A stretch of DNA of 50,196 nucleotides from CAYQLK01 sp964418515 (GCA_964418515.1 CAYQLK010000003.1:1-50196); one strand, 5' to 3'. Shown: positions 31,618 through 41,295, counted from the first letter of the stretch. A program made the numbers and translations. Notes: generated by a model not told the origin, from the sequence alone.

Positions 31618-33390
31618 GTGAAAAAAACGAAAGAAAAATCAAAAAAACTCGAGATTAAACGCTGGAAATTGTATTGTTCTGTGGTTTTTGTGGCGGGTTT
31701 TTTACTATTACCAATCATTGGCTACTGTTGGTATTTTTCTGACAAGGTTTATTTTGGTGTGACTTTTTTGGGTGAAAACTTAGGAGGTAAAACTTTTACA
31801 GAAGCCAAAATGATAGTCGACCAAAAATCTATTTCAGTGGTTAGTGAAAAGATTGATATTGTTTCGGACAAAAAATACAATTTGTCTTTGGCTGAAACAG
31901 GATTAACAATTGACACAAAGACAACAATTGACTCCATTACGAGCACTTTTAGGACACAAAATATTTTGAGGAATATTACGGGAATGCTATCTGTGTTAAG
32001 AAATGAGGTCAAGGTCATGCCGATAGTTGTATGGAAAGATGATTCTTTTGATCAAATTATCAAAACGATTAACAACGAAAGTAGTTTTACTAAGGCGAAG
32101 CCGGCCGAATACCAAGTTAATAGTGGTGAGATAACCATTATCCCCAGCGTGAGTGGGTATGTAATTGACGAGGATTTATTAAAGAACGAACTAATTAGTG
32201 TAATTAGCGGTAAAAATTCGATAAAGGTTCCCCTTACTTTGATTGAGCCAGCTTTCCGAACAATAAATGCCGAAGAGTCGCTCGAAAAGGCAAAAATTTT
32301 ACTCAATGTTGATATTTTATTAAAGTATGATCTGACTACTTATAAGATTGATGGTGAAGATTTTGTAACCTGGGTAGCAATTTATAAAAATTTAGATGCT
32401 TATAAAATTGAGCCAAACGGTGATAAATACTTAACTTTTTTTGAAAAAATAAGTAAAAGTATTGATCGTGAAGTTAAAAATCCGATATTAAAAATTGAGG
32501 GGGATAGAGTTACAGAATTTGTCCCTCCAACTGATGGAAGAAAATTAGACAGCGTTGAGACCTTGGCCAAAATTACTCAAGCAGTAAATAATTTAAAAAA
32601 TGATGAAAAATCTGTAAGCTTGGATTTGGTCGTAAGAGTAACGAAACCTGAAGATTTTGAAAATAATCAGTATGGAATTAGAGAATTTTTGGCACGAGGG
32701 GTGTCGGATTTTAGTGGCTCATCATCAGGAAGAATCCATAATATAAAACTAGCGTCATCAAGAATTAATGGTTCACTTGTCGCTCCTGGCGAAGAGTTCT
32801 CTTTTAACAGAAGGCTTGGCGATATTTCTCGAGCGAATGGGTATCAAAGCGCTTATGTGATTGAGAACGGAAAGACAGTGCTCGGCGATGGTGGTGGAGT
32901 GTGCCAAGTGTCGACAACCGCTTTTAGAGCAGCGCTTTTTGCTGGACTAGAGATTACAGCCAGATCGCCCCATGCGTATAGAGTCGGCTATTACGAAAAG
33001 CTTGGCTTCAAACCTGGGCTAGATGCGGCGATTTATTATCCAAACTTGGATTTTCGCTTTAAAAACAACACTTCGAAACATATTTTAATTAGCGCGTATG
33101 TTGTGGGTACTAGGTTGACTTTTGATATTTATGGAACATCAGATGAGAGACAAGTTACTATTTCTGAACCAGTTGTAACAAATATAAAACCCGCACCCGA
33201 ACCGAGATATCAAGATGATCCTACCTTACCTCGAGGAACAACAAAACAGGTAGATTTTGCGGCTAGCGGAGCAACCAGCAAGTTTAGCCAAACAGTTGTG
33301 CAAGGCGGCGAAACAATCATTAACAAACAATTTACTTCAGTATTTCGACCTTGGCAGGCAGTATTTTTAGTCGGCACTAAAGATAATTAA
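31618..33390 (+). CDS. VanW-domain wall protein with PG-binding repeats
   Basis: A 590-residue membrane-anchored protein starting at GTG with AAGG just upstream. One helix (about 19-40) leads to two copies of a PG-binding_4-like domain (about 60-320; motifs such as GGKTFTEAKMIV and KLDSVETLAKI). The VanW domain follows: LASSRINGSLVAPGEEFSFN, GGGVCQVSTTAFRAALFAGL and SPHAYRVGYYEKLG. A beta-rich tail closes it (G5-like region possible around 510-560). VanW proteins accompany vancomycin resistance in some Gram-positives, but most homologues have no proven role. Wall binding is the safest call. Confidence 0.88.
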   Translation: MKKTKEKSKKLEIKRWKLYCSVVFVAGFLLLPIIGYCWYFSDKVYFGVTFLGENLGGKTFTEAKMIVDQKSISVVSEKIDIVSDKKYNLSLAETGLTIDTKTTIDSITSTFRTQNILRNITGMLSVLRNEVKVMPIVVWKDDSFDQIIKTINNESSFTKAKPAEYQVNSGEITIIPSVSGYVIDEDLLKNELISVISGKNSIKVPLTLIEPAFRTINAEESLEKAKILLNVDILLKYDLTTYKIDGEDFVTWVAIYKNLDAYKIEPNGDKYLTFFEKISKSIDREVKNPILKIEGDRVTEFVPPTDGRKLDSVETLAKITQAVNNLKNDEKSVSLDLVVRVTKPEDFENNQYGIREFLARGVSDFSGSSSGRIHNIKLASSRINGSLVAPGEEFSFNRRLGDISRANGYQSAYVIENGKTVLGDGGGVCQVSTTAFRAALFAGLEITARSPHAYRVGYYEKLGFKPGLDAAIYYPNLDFRFKNNTSKHILISAYVVGTRLTFDIYGTSDERQVTISEPVVTNIKPAPEPRYQDDPTLPRGTTKQVDFAASGATSKFSQTVVQGGETIINKQFTSVFRPWQAVFLVGTKDN

Positions 33391-33427
33391 TTTTTACGGT
33401 TAGAAATACTTTTTTGACTGTTAGGAT

Positions 33428-33433
33428 TATAAT
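33428..33433 (+). promoter_or_regulatory. -10 box of the DUF192 gene
   Basis: A perfect TATAAT ends nine bases before the ATG at 33443, predicting a leader of two or three bases at most. No good -35 at 17 bases. Confidence 0.5.
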
Positions 33434-33442
33434 TCTACGCAG

Positions 33443-33991
33443 ATGAAAAAAGATTTAAGTATATTATTTGGACTATTTGGAATTGTTGCGGCAGTAATTA
33501 TTTATCAAGGGGCATCAGGTGGTGCGTTTTTGCCCGATTCAAAAAAAACAGCAACAGATGAAGCTAGTGTGACGCCTGTGAACAACCAAACTGATGCTAC
33601 TAATACAAATAGCAACTTGCAATCGACTCAAGTAAAAATTTTAAGGTTAAAAGTGAATGCTGATGTGGCGAGTGATGCTAATAGTCGAGCAGTAGGACTG
33701 GGAGGAAGAGAGAGTTTAGCAAAAGACGCAGGTATGCTTTTTGTGTTTGATTCTGAAGCTAAACATAGTTTCTGGATGAAAAATGTTAAGTTCCCATTGG
33801 ATATTATTTGGCTGGATAAAAACAAAAAGGTCGTACATTTTGTGAAAAATGCTCAACCAGATACAGGTGGTGCGTTGGATATATATACCCCACCAAAAAA
33901 AGCCTATTATGTTTTGGAAGTAAACGGTGGAATGATTGACGAGTTTGGACTGACTTTGGACAATAAAGCGACTTTTGAGATTAAAAAATAG
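33443..33991 (+). CDS. DUF192 protein, exported
   Basis: A 182-residue protein with an N-terminal membrane helix (about 6-22), a linker rich in T, N and D, then the DUF192 domain: SRAVGLGGRESLAKDAGMLF, HSFWMKNVKFPLDIIWLDKN and YVLEVNGGMIDEFGL. DUF192 is a small beta-barrel of unknown function, often secreted. The family's glycine-rich 'R..GL..R..L....GMLF' pattern is fully kept. It sits alone between VanW and tsaD. Confidence 0.88.
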   Translation: MKKDLSILFGLFGIVAAVIIYQGASGGAFLPDSKKTATDEASVTPVNNQTDATNTNSNLQSTQVKILRLKVNADVASDANSRAVGLGGRESLAKDAGMLFVFDSEAKHSFWMKNVKFPLDIIWLDKNKKVVHFVKNAQPDTGGALDIYTPPKKAYYVLEVNGGMIDEFGLTLDNKATFEIKK

Positions 33992-34037
33992 TTTTTAAGG
34001 CTTGGAAAGTTAAGCTTAAGCTGATACCTTACATACA

Positions 34038-35024
34038 ATGAAAATCCTAGGCATTGAAACTAGTTGCGATGAAACAAGTGCTGCTGTGGTCGAGAATGGT
34101 GTGAAAGTATTGTCACTTACAACGCTGTCATCACTAAAAAAACAAATTAAGTGGGGCGGTATTGTTCCAGAAGTTGCAGCCAGAGAACAGGTTGAAGCAA
34201 TTATTCCGGTTATTGAACTTAGTTTAAGTCAAGCAAATCTCAAAATTGAAGACATTGATGGAATTGCGGTTACTCATGGTCCGGGGCTGTTGGGATCACT
34301 TTTGGTTGGTGTTGAGTCTGCCAAGACCATTGCGATGGTGAATAACTTGCCTATTATGGGAGTCGATCATATGAAGGGCCACACCTATGCATCTTTTTTG
34401 GAGACAGATAGACCTCCATTTTTCCCTTTTATGGCGCTACTGGTCTCTGGAGGGCATACTCAAATTGTAAGTTGCAGAAAACATGATGATATAAAAATTA
34501 TTGGCGAGACAAGAGATGATTCTATTGGTGAAGCATTTGATAAGGTTGCGAGATTAATTGGACTTCCCTATCCTGGCGGGCCAGAAATATCAAAATTAGC
34601 TAAAACTGTTACAAAAACTAACTTAAAACTTTCAAGGCCAATGTTAAATAGCGGCGATTTTGATTTTTCTTTTTCTGGAATAAAAACTGAGGTGGCACGT
34701 ATTGTTGAAGAGGGCAACTTTTCAAAAGCTGAAATTGCGTATGAATTTGAAGAGGCTGTGACTGATGTTGTGGTAAAAAAACTAAAAAAAGCGAGTGAGG
34801 TATATAAAATTTCAAATATTGTTACGGGTGGTGGTGTGGCCGCGAATGAAAAACTAAGAGAGAAAATTAAAAGTGCTTTTTCAAGCGTCTACGAGACCGA
34901 GCCAAAATATTGTACTGATAACGGAGCAATGATTGCTGCTTATGCCTACTTTAATTGGAAACCTGTTAATTATTTAGATATTAAAGCTGATCCAAGTCTT
35001 AATTTGGAATACGAAAACGTTTAA
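34038..35024 (+). CDS. tsaD: tRNA threonylcarbamoyladenosine transferase TsaD
   Basis: 328 residues; the catalytic subunit that puts the threonylcarbamoyl group on A37 of tRNAs reading ANN codons. It opens with the diagnostic MKILGIETSCDETSAAVV. It keeps the metal ligand motif HMKGH (with VDH), HGPGLLGSLLVG, LVSGGHTQIV, DDSIGEAFDKVARLIGLPYP and TGGGVAANEKLR. Normal length. TsaB, TsaE and TsaC are not in the window. There is no Shine-Dalgarno site. Confidence 0.97.
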   Translation: MKILGIETSCDETSAAVVENGVKVLSLTTLSSLKKQIKWGGIVPEVAAREQVEAIIPVIELSLSQANLKIEDIDGIAVTHGPGLLGSLLVGVESAKTIAMVNNLPIMGVDHMKGHTYASFLETDRPPFFPFMALLVSGGHTQIVSCRKHDDIKIIGETRDDSIGEAFDKVARLIGLPYPGGPEISKLAKTVTKTNLKLSRPMLNSGDFDFSFSGIKTEVARIVEEGNFSKAEIAYEFEEAVTDVVVKKLKKASEVYKISNIVTGGGVAANEKLREKIKSAFSSVYETEPKYCTDNGAMIAAYAYFNWKPVNYLDIKADPSLNLEYENV

Positions 35025-35093
35025 GTTTTTATGCTATTTAAGGCAAATTAATGTAAAATTCGAAATAAATTATAAAAAGTTTAAGGGTAAATT

Positions 35094-37247
35094 TTGAAAA
35101 TGGAAAAAATCTACGAACATAAGGAAATTGAATCAAAAATATATAGAGATTGGGAAGAGTCTGGATATTTTAAACCGGAAATAAATAAGGGCGATCCTTT
35201 TACGATTATTATGCCGCCGCCAAACGCCAATGGTTTTATCCATATTGGCCATGCTCGTGGCAATGTGATTCAAGATATTATGGTGCGCTTTGAAAGAATG
35301 CGAGGTAAAAGAGCTTTTATATTACCTGGGGCTGACCACGCAGGAATTCAAACCCAAGTTGTTTACGAAAGAGAGCTAGCTAAAAAAGATTTAAGTAGAC
35401 ACAAACTAGGCAGAGAAGAATTTTTTAAACAGGTATATGAGTTTAGTATTAATAATCGTGACAACATGGAAAACCAGATTAGACACTTGGGTGTTAGTTG
35501 TGACTGGAGTCGTAAAAAGTTTACCCTAGAACCCGATGTGACAAAAACAGTTTACGAAACATTTGTTGAAATGTATGAAGATGGTCTTATTTACCGCGGA
35601 GAAAGATTAATTAATTGGTGTTTTAGATGTGCAACAGCATTGTCAGATTTGGAAGTCGAACACGAGGAAAAAACAGACAGTCTTTACTATATTAAGTATG
35701 AAATAGTTGACCCCAAAGAAGACGAGCCAAAATATTTGGTAGTGGCAACTGTTAGACCAGAACCAATAATGATTGATACACATCTGGCGGTAAACCCAAA
35801 GGATAAACTGAGGAAAAAATGGATTGGGAGAAAAGTTAAAAATCCTATTACTGGTAAGGAGATGGAAATAATAGGTGACGACTTTGTGGACTTAAAATTT
35901 GGCACAGGGATTGTAAAACTAACACCAGGGCACGACAAAAATGACTATGAGGTCGCTCAGAAAAATAATTTACCGATTGTAAGTGCTATTGGTCAGGACG
36001 GAAAGATGAATAAAAATGCCGGCAAATACGCAGGTATGAAACTTTTGGAAGCCAGAGGTGAAATAATAATTGATTTGGAAAAACAAAGCTCGATTGAAAA
36101 AATTGACGAAAAATATACTCACAGTGTTGGAGTCTGTGAAAGATGCAAATCAGTAGTGGAACAGTTAATTTCTACTCAGTGGTTTGTGGCAGTCAATAAA
36201 AAGGGTGAAAAATCTGGCAAAGTATTTGCAAAAGATGCCTTAGATGCGGTTAATAAGGGCGAAATTAAATTCATTCAAGCTAGACAGGAAAAAATATTTA
36301 GACATTGGATGAATAATATTCACGACTGGTGTATTAGTAGACAAATTTGGTGGGGACACCAAATACCGGTATGGTACTGTCAAAAATGTAAAAACGATTC
36401 CCCTATTGTGTCTGCGAGCACTCCCAATGTGTGCCCAACTTGCCAAGGAAAAGACTTAATACAAGACTCTGACACGCTTGATACCTGGTTCTCTTCTGGT
36501 CAATGGCCCTACTCTACTCTGGGTTTTCCTAAATCTAGTGACTATAAAGAATTTTACCCAACTACTGTTATGGAAACGGCTTACGATATTATTTTCTTTT
36601 GGGTAGCTAGAATGATTATGTTCGGCATTTATAGGACCAACAAAACACCTTTTAAAGAAGTTTATTTTCATGGAATTGTAAGAGACGATAAGGGGCAGAA
36701 AATGAGTAAATCAAAAGGTAATGTGATTAGTCCGATTGATGTAGCTGAACAATATGGAGCTGACGCAGTACGATTATCATTGATTTACGGGTCGAATGCT
36801 GATAATGATTTAAACCTAGGTATGGACAAAATCAGAGGTATGAGAAATTTTACGAATAAAATATGGAACGCCTCAAGATTTGTATTGGATTTTTATGAAG
36901 GCAGTAATCATTCAGATGGTAAGACGCCTAAAAAAGAGGAATTTAATCAAGAAATTTTAGATAAGCTAGACGAGTTATTTATTAGTACGACTAATAATTT
37001 TGAAAAGCGTAATTTTACAGCCGCAATAAATGATCTTTATGAATTTTTTTGGCACCATTTCTGCGACAAATATCTAGAACTAGCAAAACCTGAACGAGAA
37101 AAATTTCAACCGACTTTGGAATATGTTCTAGGTGCTCAGCTGAAATTATTACATCCAATAACTCCTTTTATAACTGAAGAGATTTGGAGTAAGCTCCCCT
37201 ACTCCTCTACTAAAATTATTATTGCGCCATGGCAAAACGAAAAATAA
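35094..37247 (+). CDS. valS: valyl-tRNA synthetase, trimmed
   Basis: Charges tRNA-Val and edits mischarged Thr. It has 717 residues from the TTG at 35094 or 715 from the ATG at 35100; AAGGG at 35083-35087 favours the TTG, and codon 3 is that ATG. Motifs: PPPNANGFIHIGHARGN (HIGH), the CP1 editing domain (LVVATVRPEPIMIDTHLAVN, then GTGIVKLTPGHDKNDYEVAQ), zinc knuckles (CERC and CQKC...CPTC), DTLDTWFSSGQWP and KMSKSKGNVI. It ends right after the anticodon-binding domain and lacks the C-terminal coiled-coil arm of typical ValS (about 880-950 residues). It overlaps the TPR gene by 19 bases. Confidence 0.95.
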   Translation: MKMEKIYEHKEIESKIYRDWEESGYFKPEINKGDPFTIIMPPPNANGFIHIGHARGNVIQDIMVRFERMRGKRAFILPGADHAGIQTQVVYERELAKKDLSRHKLGREEFFKQVYEFSINNRDNMENQIRHLGVSCDWSRKKFTLEPDVTKTVYETFVEMYEDGLIYRGERLINWCFRCATALSDLEVEHEEKTDSLYYIKYEIVDPKEDEPKYLVVATVRPEPIMIDTHLAVNPKDKLRKKWIGRKVKNPITGKEMEIIGDDFVDLKFGTGIVKLTPGHDKNDYEVAQKNNLPIVSAIGQDGKMNKNAGKYAGMKLLEARGEIIIDLEKQSSIEKIDEKYTHSVGVCERCKSVVEQLISTQWFVAVNKKGEKSGKVFAKDALDAVNKGEIKFIQARQEKIFRHWMNNIHDWCISRQIWWGHQIPVWYCQKCKNDSPIVSASTPNVCPTCQGKDLIQDSDTLDTWFSSGQWPYSTLGFPKSSDYKEFYPTTVMETAYDIIFFWVARMIMFGIYRTNKTPFKEVYFHGIVRDDKGQKMSKSKGNVISPIDVAEQYGADAVRLSLIYGSNADNDLNLGMDKIRGMRNFTNKIWNASRFVLDFYEGSNHSDGKTPKKEEFNQEILDKLDELFISTTNNFEKRNFTAAINDLYEFFWHHFCDKYLELAKPEREKFQPTLEYVLGAQLKLLHPITPFITEEIWSKLPYSSTKIIIAPWQNEK

Positions 37248-37777
37248 AAAAATCCCCGCATTATTTACCTCATATTCCCCGCATTTATTCCCGCATAATT
37301 ATTTTGCTTATATTTTTGTTTTTAGCCTCGCTTTTAATTGAAAAAGGTAAAACTTATAGCACGGTTAGCAATGAAAACATTGCGGATATTTATGAAAAAA
37401 TTAAAGAAAGACCTAATTCTGAAATATTACACTATAAGCTAGCAAAAGCACTTCAAAAAAATGGAAATTTTGAGGAATCGGTTCGTGAATTTTTAATTGC
37501 GAGAGAATTAGGAGTACCAACAAGCTTAGTTAGCGATGCTTTAATTCAAATTCAGGATTCAAAAGTTTCGTACGTGAAAATTACCAGCGATTTGGAGAGA
37601 TGGAAAAAAATTGTGGAAGACAAGCCAGACTATCGAGACGGCTGGTACCAAATCGCACTACTACAATGGAGACTTTCGGATAGTGGGGCTGCAAAAAATT
37701 CACTGATAAAAGCACTTGAACTTGATCCAAATTATAAACCAGCTAGGGATTTTTACAGCTTTTTGGCTAGCTCTTAA
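37229..37777 (+). CDS. membrane-anchored TPR protein
   Basis: 182 residues. A basic start and one membrane helix (about 20-37, IIILLIFLFLASLLI) precede two or three tetratricopeptide repeats: SEILHYKLAKALQKNGNFEE, then YRDGWYQIALLQWRLSDSGA with LIKALELDPNYKPARDFYSF. TPRs form protein-binding superhelices; no partner is evident. It starts inside the valS reading frame (19-base overlap), so it is probably cotranslated with valS. Confidence 0.87.
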   Translation: MAKRKIKKSPHYLPHIPRIYSRIIILLIFLFLASLLIEKGKTYSTVSNENIADIYEKIKERPNSEILHYKLAKALQKNGNFEESVREFLIARELGVPTSLVSDALIQIQDSKVSYVKITSDLERWKKIVEDKPDYRDGWYQIALLQWRLSDSGAAKNSLIKALELDPNYKPARDFYSFLASS

Positions 37778-37797
37778 AATAAAGAGTTTAGTTTTCT
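37771..37797 (+). terminator. weak terminator after the TPR gene
   Basis: CTCTT and AAGAG (37771-37775, 37782-37786) form a 5-bp stem around the stop codon, followed by TTTAGTTTTC. The stem is short and A/T-rich, so efficiency is uncertain. Confidence 0.35.
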
Positions 37798-38474
37798 TGT
37801 GAGGAGTCTGAGCCTTCTTCTGTGGTTGACTCCAGCCCTTCAGCTTGTCCATCCTCTTGAGGCTCGTTAGCTGCTTCGGCTTCTGCTTCGGCTTCGGCTT
37901 CTGCGGCTTCCATTTCTTTGGTCACAAACTCACCAATTGAAGCAACTACAAGTTCAGCATCTGACAATATCTCGATTTTGTCAGAAAGTTTGATGTCACC
38001 AATTGTGATGGTATCCCCTACTTCTTTTAGGTTTTCGATATTTACTTCGATTTTTTCTGGAAGGTCAGCTGGAAGCGCTTCGACTTCTACCTCTGAAACA
38101 GGGGTTAGAAGCAGTCCGACTTTTGTTTCAACGGCTTCTGATTCGCCGACTATTTCAACAGGTACTTGTACCTTAACTTTTTCAGAAAGGTTAACTTTAT
38201 AAAAATCTACGTGAAGAATCTTTAAAGTTACTGGGTCAAGATGGAGACCTTTAACAAGTACTGGATATTCCTTACCACCAACTTTTAGGGAAATAACAGA
38301 GGTTTCACCTGCTTTGTGGAATATAGTTTTAAATTCTTTTTCGTCAACTGAAATATTTTCTGATTTGATTTCGTGTCCAAAGACGTGCGCAGGAACAATA
38401 CCTTTAGCGCGAAGGGTTTTAACTTTACGACCAGTTATTTCTCTAGCTTGTGACTCAAGTGTTATTTTGTCCAT
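37788..38474 (-). CDS. rplY: large ribosomal subunit protein bL25, long CTC form
   Basis: 228 residues; binds 5S rRNA. The L25 domain is at about 1-95 (ITLESQAREITGRKVKTLRA, then VPAHVFGHEIKSENISV). The CTC (TL5) domain is at about 96-185 (VKVQVPVEIVGESEAVETKV, ending with DIKLSDKIEI). A very acidic tail of about 40 residues follows with an alternating Glu-Ala run, coded by near-perfect hexamer repeats. Two promoters are visible: TATAAT eight bases before the ATG, and TTGACA-N18-TATACT further up. Confidence 0.95.
   Translation of the reverse strand: MDKITLESQAREITGRKVKTLRAKGIVPAHVFGHEIKSENISVDEKEFKTIFHKAGETSVISLKVGGKEYPVLVKGLHLDPVTLKILHVDFYKVNLSEKVKVQVPVEIVGESEAVETKVGLLLTPVSEVEVEALPADLPEKIEVNIENLKEVGDTITIGDIKLSDKIEILSDAELVVASIGEFVTKEMEAAEAEAEAEAEAANEPQEDGQAEGLESTTEEGSDSSQEN
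37873..37910 (-). repeat. tandem hexamer repeat in the rplY tail
   Basis: About six imperfect copies of a GAAGC(C/A) hexamer (read on the minus strand) encode the Glu-Ala run. Such a tract can change copy number by slippage in steps of two residues without breaking the frame. Confidence 0.7.
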
Positions 38475-38482
38475 AGTAATTA

Positions 38483-38559
38483 ATTATAATCGTAATTTAC
38501 TCTAATGAATAAATTATAATCGACGCAGAAGTATAATGTTAAAGAAGTTTTATTGTCAA
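38483..38559 (-). promoter_or_regulatory. tandem promoters of rplY
   Basis: The distal promoter is TTGACA (38559-38554), 18 bases, then TATACT (38535-38530), giving a leader of about 48 bases. The proximal -10 is TATAAT (38488-38483), eight bases before the ATG, giving a leaderless mRNA. Both lie in the 92-base spacer after the DUF4012 gene. Confidence 0.6.
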
Positions 38560-38566
38560 GATAATT

Positions 38567-41287
38567 TTATCTTCTAGTTTGAAACTCTAAAGAAAGTGAT
38601 GTGTCAGTAGTCGTTGAAAAAATGGCTTTTTGCTCAGAATAGACTAAATTATTAGTTGTTGCGTTAAGACTAATAAAGTCTGGGTGGTTAAATTCGTAGT
38701 TAAATTCAATACCATAAGTACCAGCTTGTTTTTGGTAGTAGAAAAAATAATCTGAGGCTTTCTCCGAGAGATTAATACCTTTTGGCTGGGTGTATTCGAA
38801 CTCAATTGTTTTACTGCTACTATACGGAACCTCTAAGCTGCCCGCAAAAAAGGTTAGCTTGCCATCATCAAAAGATCCGAATTGGCTTGTATAGTTAGCA
38901 CCGTCAATTGAAACTTTTTCTAATTTGGATCCTCTAGGAACAAAAACCCTAAGATAGTTTTTGTAATCCCCTGCTGGCCAGCTATTATTTGGAGATGAAT
39001 TTTTATAAATAATATTTACACGTGAAAGAAGATTGCCATTTTTGTCTAAATTGAGCGAATAATTGATTTTTTTATCTAGAAAAGCGTTAGATTTGTTAGC
39101 ACCCAGATTGGCATCAACGACCATTAAATAATCATTTGTTTTGCTTGTTTTTTCAGAGTAATTACGGCCAGGAACTTCGCCTGTTAGCCCAAGGATATCT
39201 AGTGCGCTTTGAATGGATTGGTCTTCAAAAACGACCTGCATACTTTGTTTGGTCAGCGACTGGTCAATTACTAAAAGAAATTGTGGTTCAAGATATTTTT
39301 TTTCTGTAACAATTTCATTAATTAATTCCCTCGAAAGCGCAGAGAAAAAGTTTTTTTTCTGCCTTGAACCTGGAAAAAAATTTACTTCTGAATATTTTTG
39401 GCCAAGTTCGGCAATGTTTTCCGACGATACTGTCTCGCTGTAATCTTTTAATTCAATAGGTCCTGTAAAATTCAAAATGGCTTTTATGAACTCCAAATCG
39501 ACTGCGATTACCCCATCAATTTTTTCGCCTGTTTCTTTGAAATAAAACTCTTTAATAACTGGATAGTTGTTTTTGAAATCAGGATCCCAGTTAGCGTCTC
39601 TAAGATACCAACTATCAACACCGAGGGCGTCAACAAGTGGTGCGGGGGCAGGAATTTTTTGTTTGAGTTGGCCATCGATATCGTAAATATCACCAACTTT
39701 TAAGGACGAAAATTTACTACTTTCAAAATCAACAGTCGAATAAGAACCAATAAATCCCCCACCCGGCCTGAGCTCATTATTGTTTAAATTAAGGATTAAG
39801 TATTTTTTATTGATATCTGTGCCGATAAGTTGTGGAATAAGCGGTGCGATAAATGTAGCTCTTTGAGATATTTGATAAAGATTTTTGATTTTTTCCTGGT
39901 AACTGTTAATTTTGTCAGTACCAAATAAATGACTTAGTTTTTGAGATTCTAAATACGATAGTTGAAGACTATTAGAAATGTCGGCAATCTTGACTGAAAT
40001 ATTATTAATTTCTGATTTGAAGATATTACTTTCTTTACCTTCTAAAGTAATTTGAAGCTCAGAAGATAATCTGGCAACATGTATCCCAGATTCAAAAGCC
40101 TGGGCTAAGTACAAACCACTATTACTAAAATGATTAATATCCTCCATTAGCGGAATTGTGTCTGAAATACCTGGAAAAATATTTAGTATTCCGTAGATGG
40201 TTAAATTACGGTTAAGTTTGGTTTGAGAAAACTTAACCCTTTGCAGGGCTTCATCATATTTTGATTCTTGAACCTGAGATTTGGCAAGTTGTAAATCATA
40301 AATTGCAGAAAGTGAATTAAAAATAATAAATAAAATTGGAGCAAAAATAATAAAAATCAAACCTATAGTTAAGTAAATATAATACTTTTTAAATTTTTTG
40401 TTGTTTTCTACTTTTTTGTATGTCCTTACATTTTTTGAAGAGGGAACACTTAGGTTAGAAATGGTTTGAATAAAAGAGCTTTTTGGTGACCAATTTATTT
40501 TGTCTGAACTTTTTTCAATTTCACGTGTGTTGTTTTTTATGGTTGGCACAACTTCTGTAGTATCAATACCTATTTTTAGATTAATTAAAAACGACTTACG
40601 AAATTCATCTTTAATCGTTTTGGCAAGCGAGCTAATTGAAATTTGAGCTGGATTTAAAATTGTTAAAATGCGACCATTTTTAAAGCTCATTATGGATCTA
40701 ATAATCCCAAAACTAACATCGTCGATGTGTGTGGGGTGAATATATTCAACATGATTACTGGGCAATAGAATCGATTTTTTTTCTACTGCTTGCGCTACAA
40801 AATAATCAATAATGCTTTTTTGATTTTGATAATTTTCGGAATATATTTGGCTAATTTTAATTATAGATCCCTTTATTTTTTTGTCTTTAATAAGTTGAGA
40901 GATTTTTTCGATTGGATAGACGGAATCATAATTAGTCGAAGTTAAATATTTATATTTTTTGGGAAAAACAACAGAATTTCCACGTCTTTCCAGCTCGAGA
41001 AATGGATCAATGTTAACAACAAGCGATAAGGGTTTACGAATTATTTGAGCAAGGTCTAAAAACTCATCAAATAATTGTTTGTTGTCTTTACCATTTTTTA
41101 TTTTGTTATCGAAATTGTAAATAAAAAGCAGATGAAAAGGGTGGAATGTGGAGCCAGACTTAGTATTTTGAAAATCCACAACAACATAGCCGGTGTCTTG
41201 TAATTTTTTAAACACTTCGTCTTTTAATTCAGATTCGGGTCCTGCAATTAAAATTTTGTTTTTAGTGTGAATATTTGAATTAGGCAT
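38567..41287 (-). CDS. DUF4012 membrane protein with N-terminal SDR-like domain
   Basis: A 906-residue protein from the ATG at 41287. A TTG eleven codons upstream is possible but lies inside the promoter. Residues 1-240 look like a degraded extended-SDR/epimerase domain: KILIAGPESELKDEVFKKL replaces the NAD-binding GxxGxxG, later VEYIHPTHIDDVSFGI. A membrane helix follows (about 308-330). The outer part has the DUF4012 core: LNLNNNELRPGGGFIGSYST, PAPLVDALGVDSWYLRDANW and EKIDGVIAVDLEFIKAIL. It ends in a beta-rich domain. DUF4012 proteins are frequent in CPR and Gram-positive surface-glycan loci with no proven role. The missing Rossmann glycines suggest a binding rather than catalytic role (inference). 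Confidence 0.88.
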   Translation of the reverse strand: MPNSNIHTKNKILIAGPESELKDEVFKKLQDTGYVVVDFQNTKSGSTFHPFHLLFIYNFDNKIKNGKDNKQLFDEFLDLAQIIRKPLSLVVNIDPFLELERRGNSVVFPKKYKYLTSTNYDSVYPIEKISQLIKDKKIKGSIIKISQIYSENYQNQKSIIDYFVAQAVEKKSILLPSNHVEYIHPTHIDDVSFGIIRSIMSFKNGRILTILNPAQISISSLAKTIKDEFRKSFLINLKIGIDTTEVVPTIKNNTREIEKSSDKINWSPKSSFIQTISNLSVPSSKNVRTYKKVENNKKFKKYYIYLTIGLIFIIFAPILFIIFNSLSAIYDLQLAKSQVQESKYDEALQRVKFSQTKLNRNLTIYGILNIFPGISDTIPLMEDINHFSNSGLYLAQAFESGIHVARLSSELQITLEGKESNIFKSEINNISVKIADISNSLQLSYLESQKLSHLFGTDKINSYQEKIKNLYQISQRATFIAPLIPQLIGTDINKKYLILNLNNNELRPGGGFIGSYSTVDFESSKFSSLKVGDIYDIDGQLKQKIPAPAPLVDALGVDSWYLRDANWDPDFKNNYPVIKEFYFKETGEKIDGVIAVDLEFIKAILNFTGPIELKDYSETVSSENIAELGQKYSEVNFFPGSRQKKNFFSALSRELINEIVTEKKYLEPQFLLVIDQSLTKQSMQVVFEDQSIQSALDILGLTGEVPGRNYSEKTSKTNDYLMVVDANLGANKSNAFLDKKINYSLNLDKNGNLLSRVNIIYKNSSPNNSWPAGDYKNYLRVFVPRGSKLEKVSIDGANYTSQFGSFDDGKLTFFAGSLEVPYSSSKTIEFEYTQPKGINLSEKASDYFFYYQKQAGTYGIEFNYEFNHPDFISLNATTNNLVYSEQKAIFSTTTDTSLSLEFQTRR

Positions 41288-41295
41288 TGAAGGCA

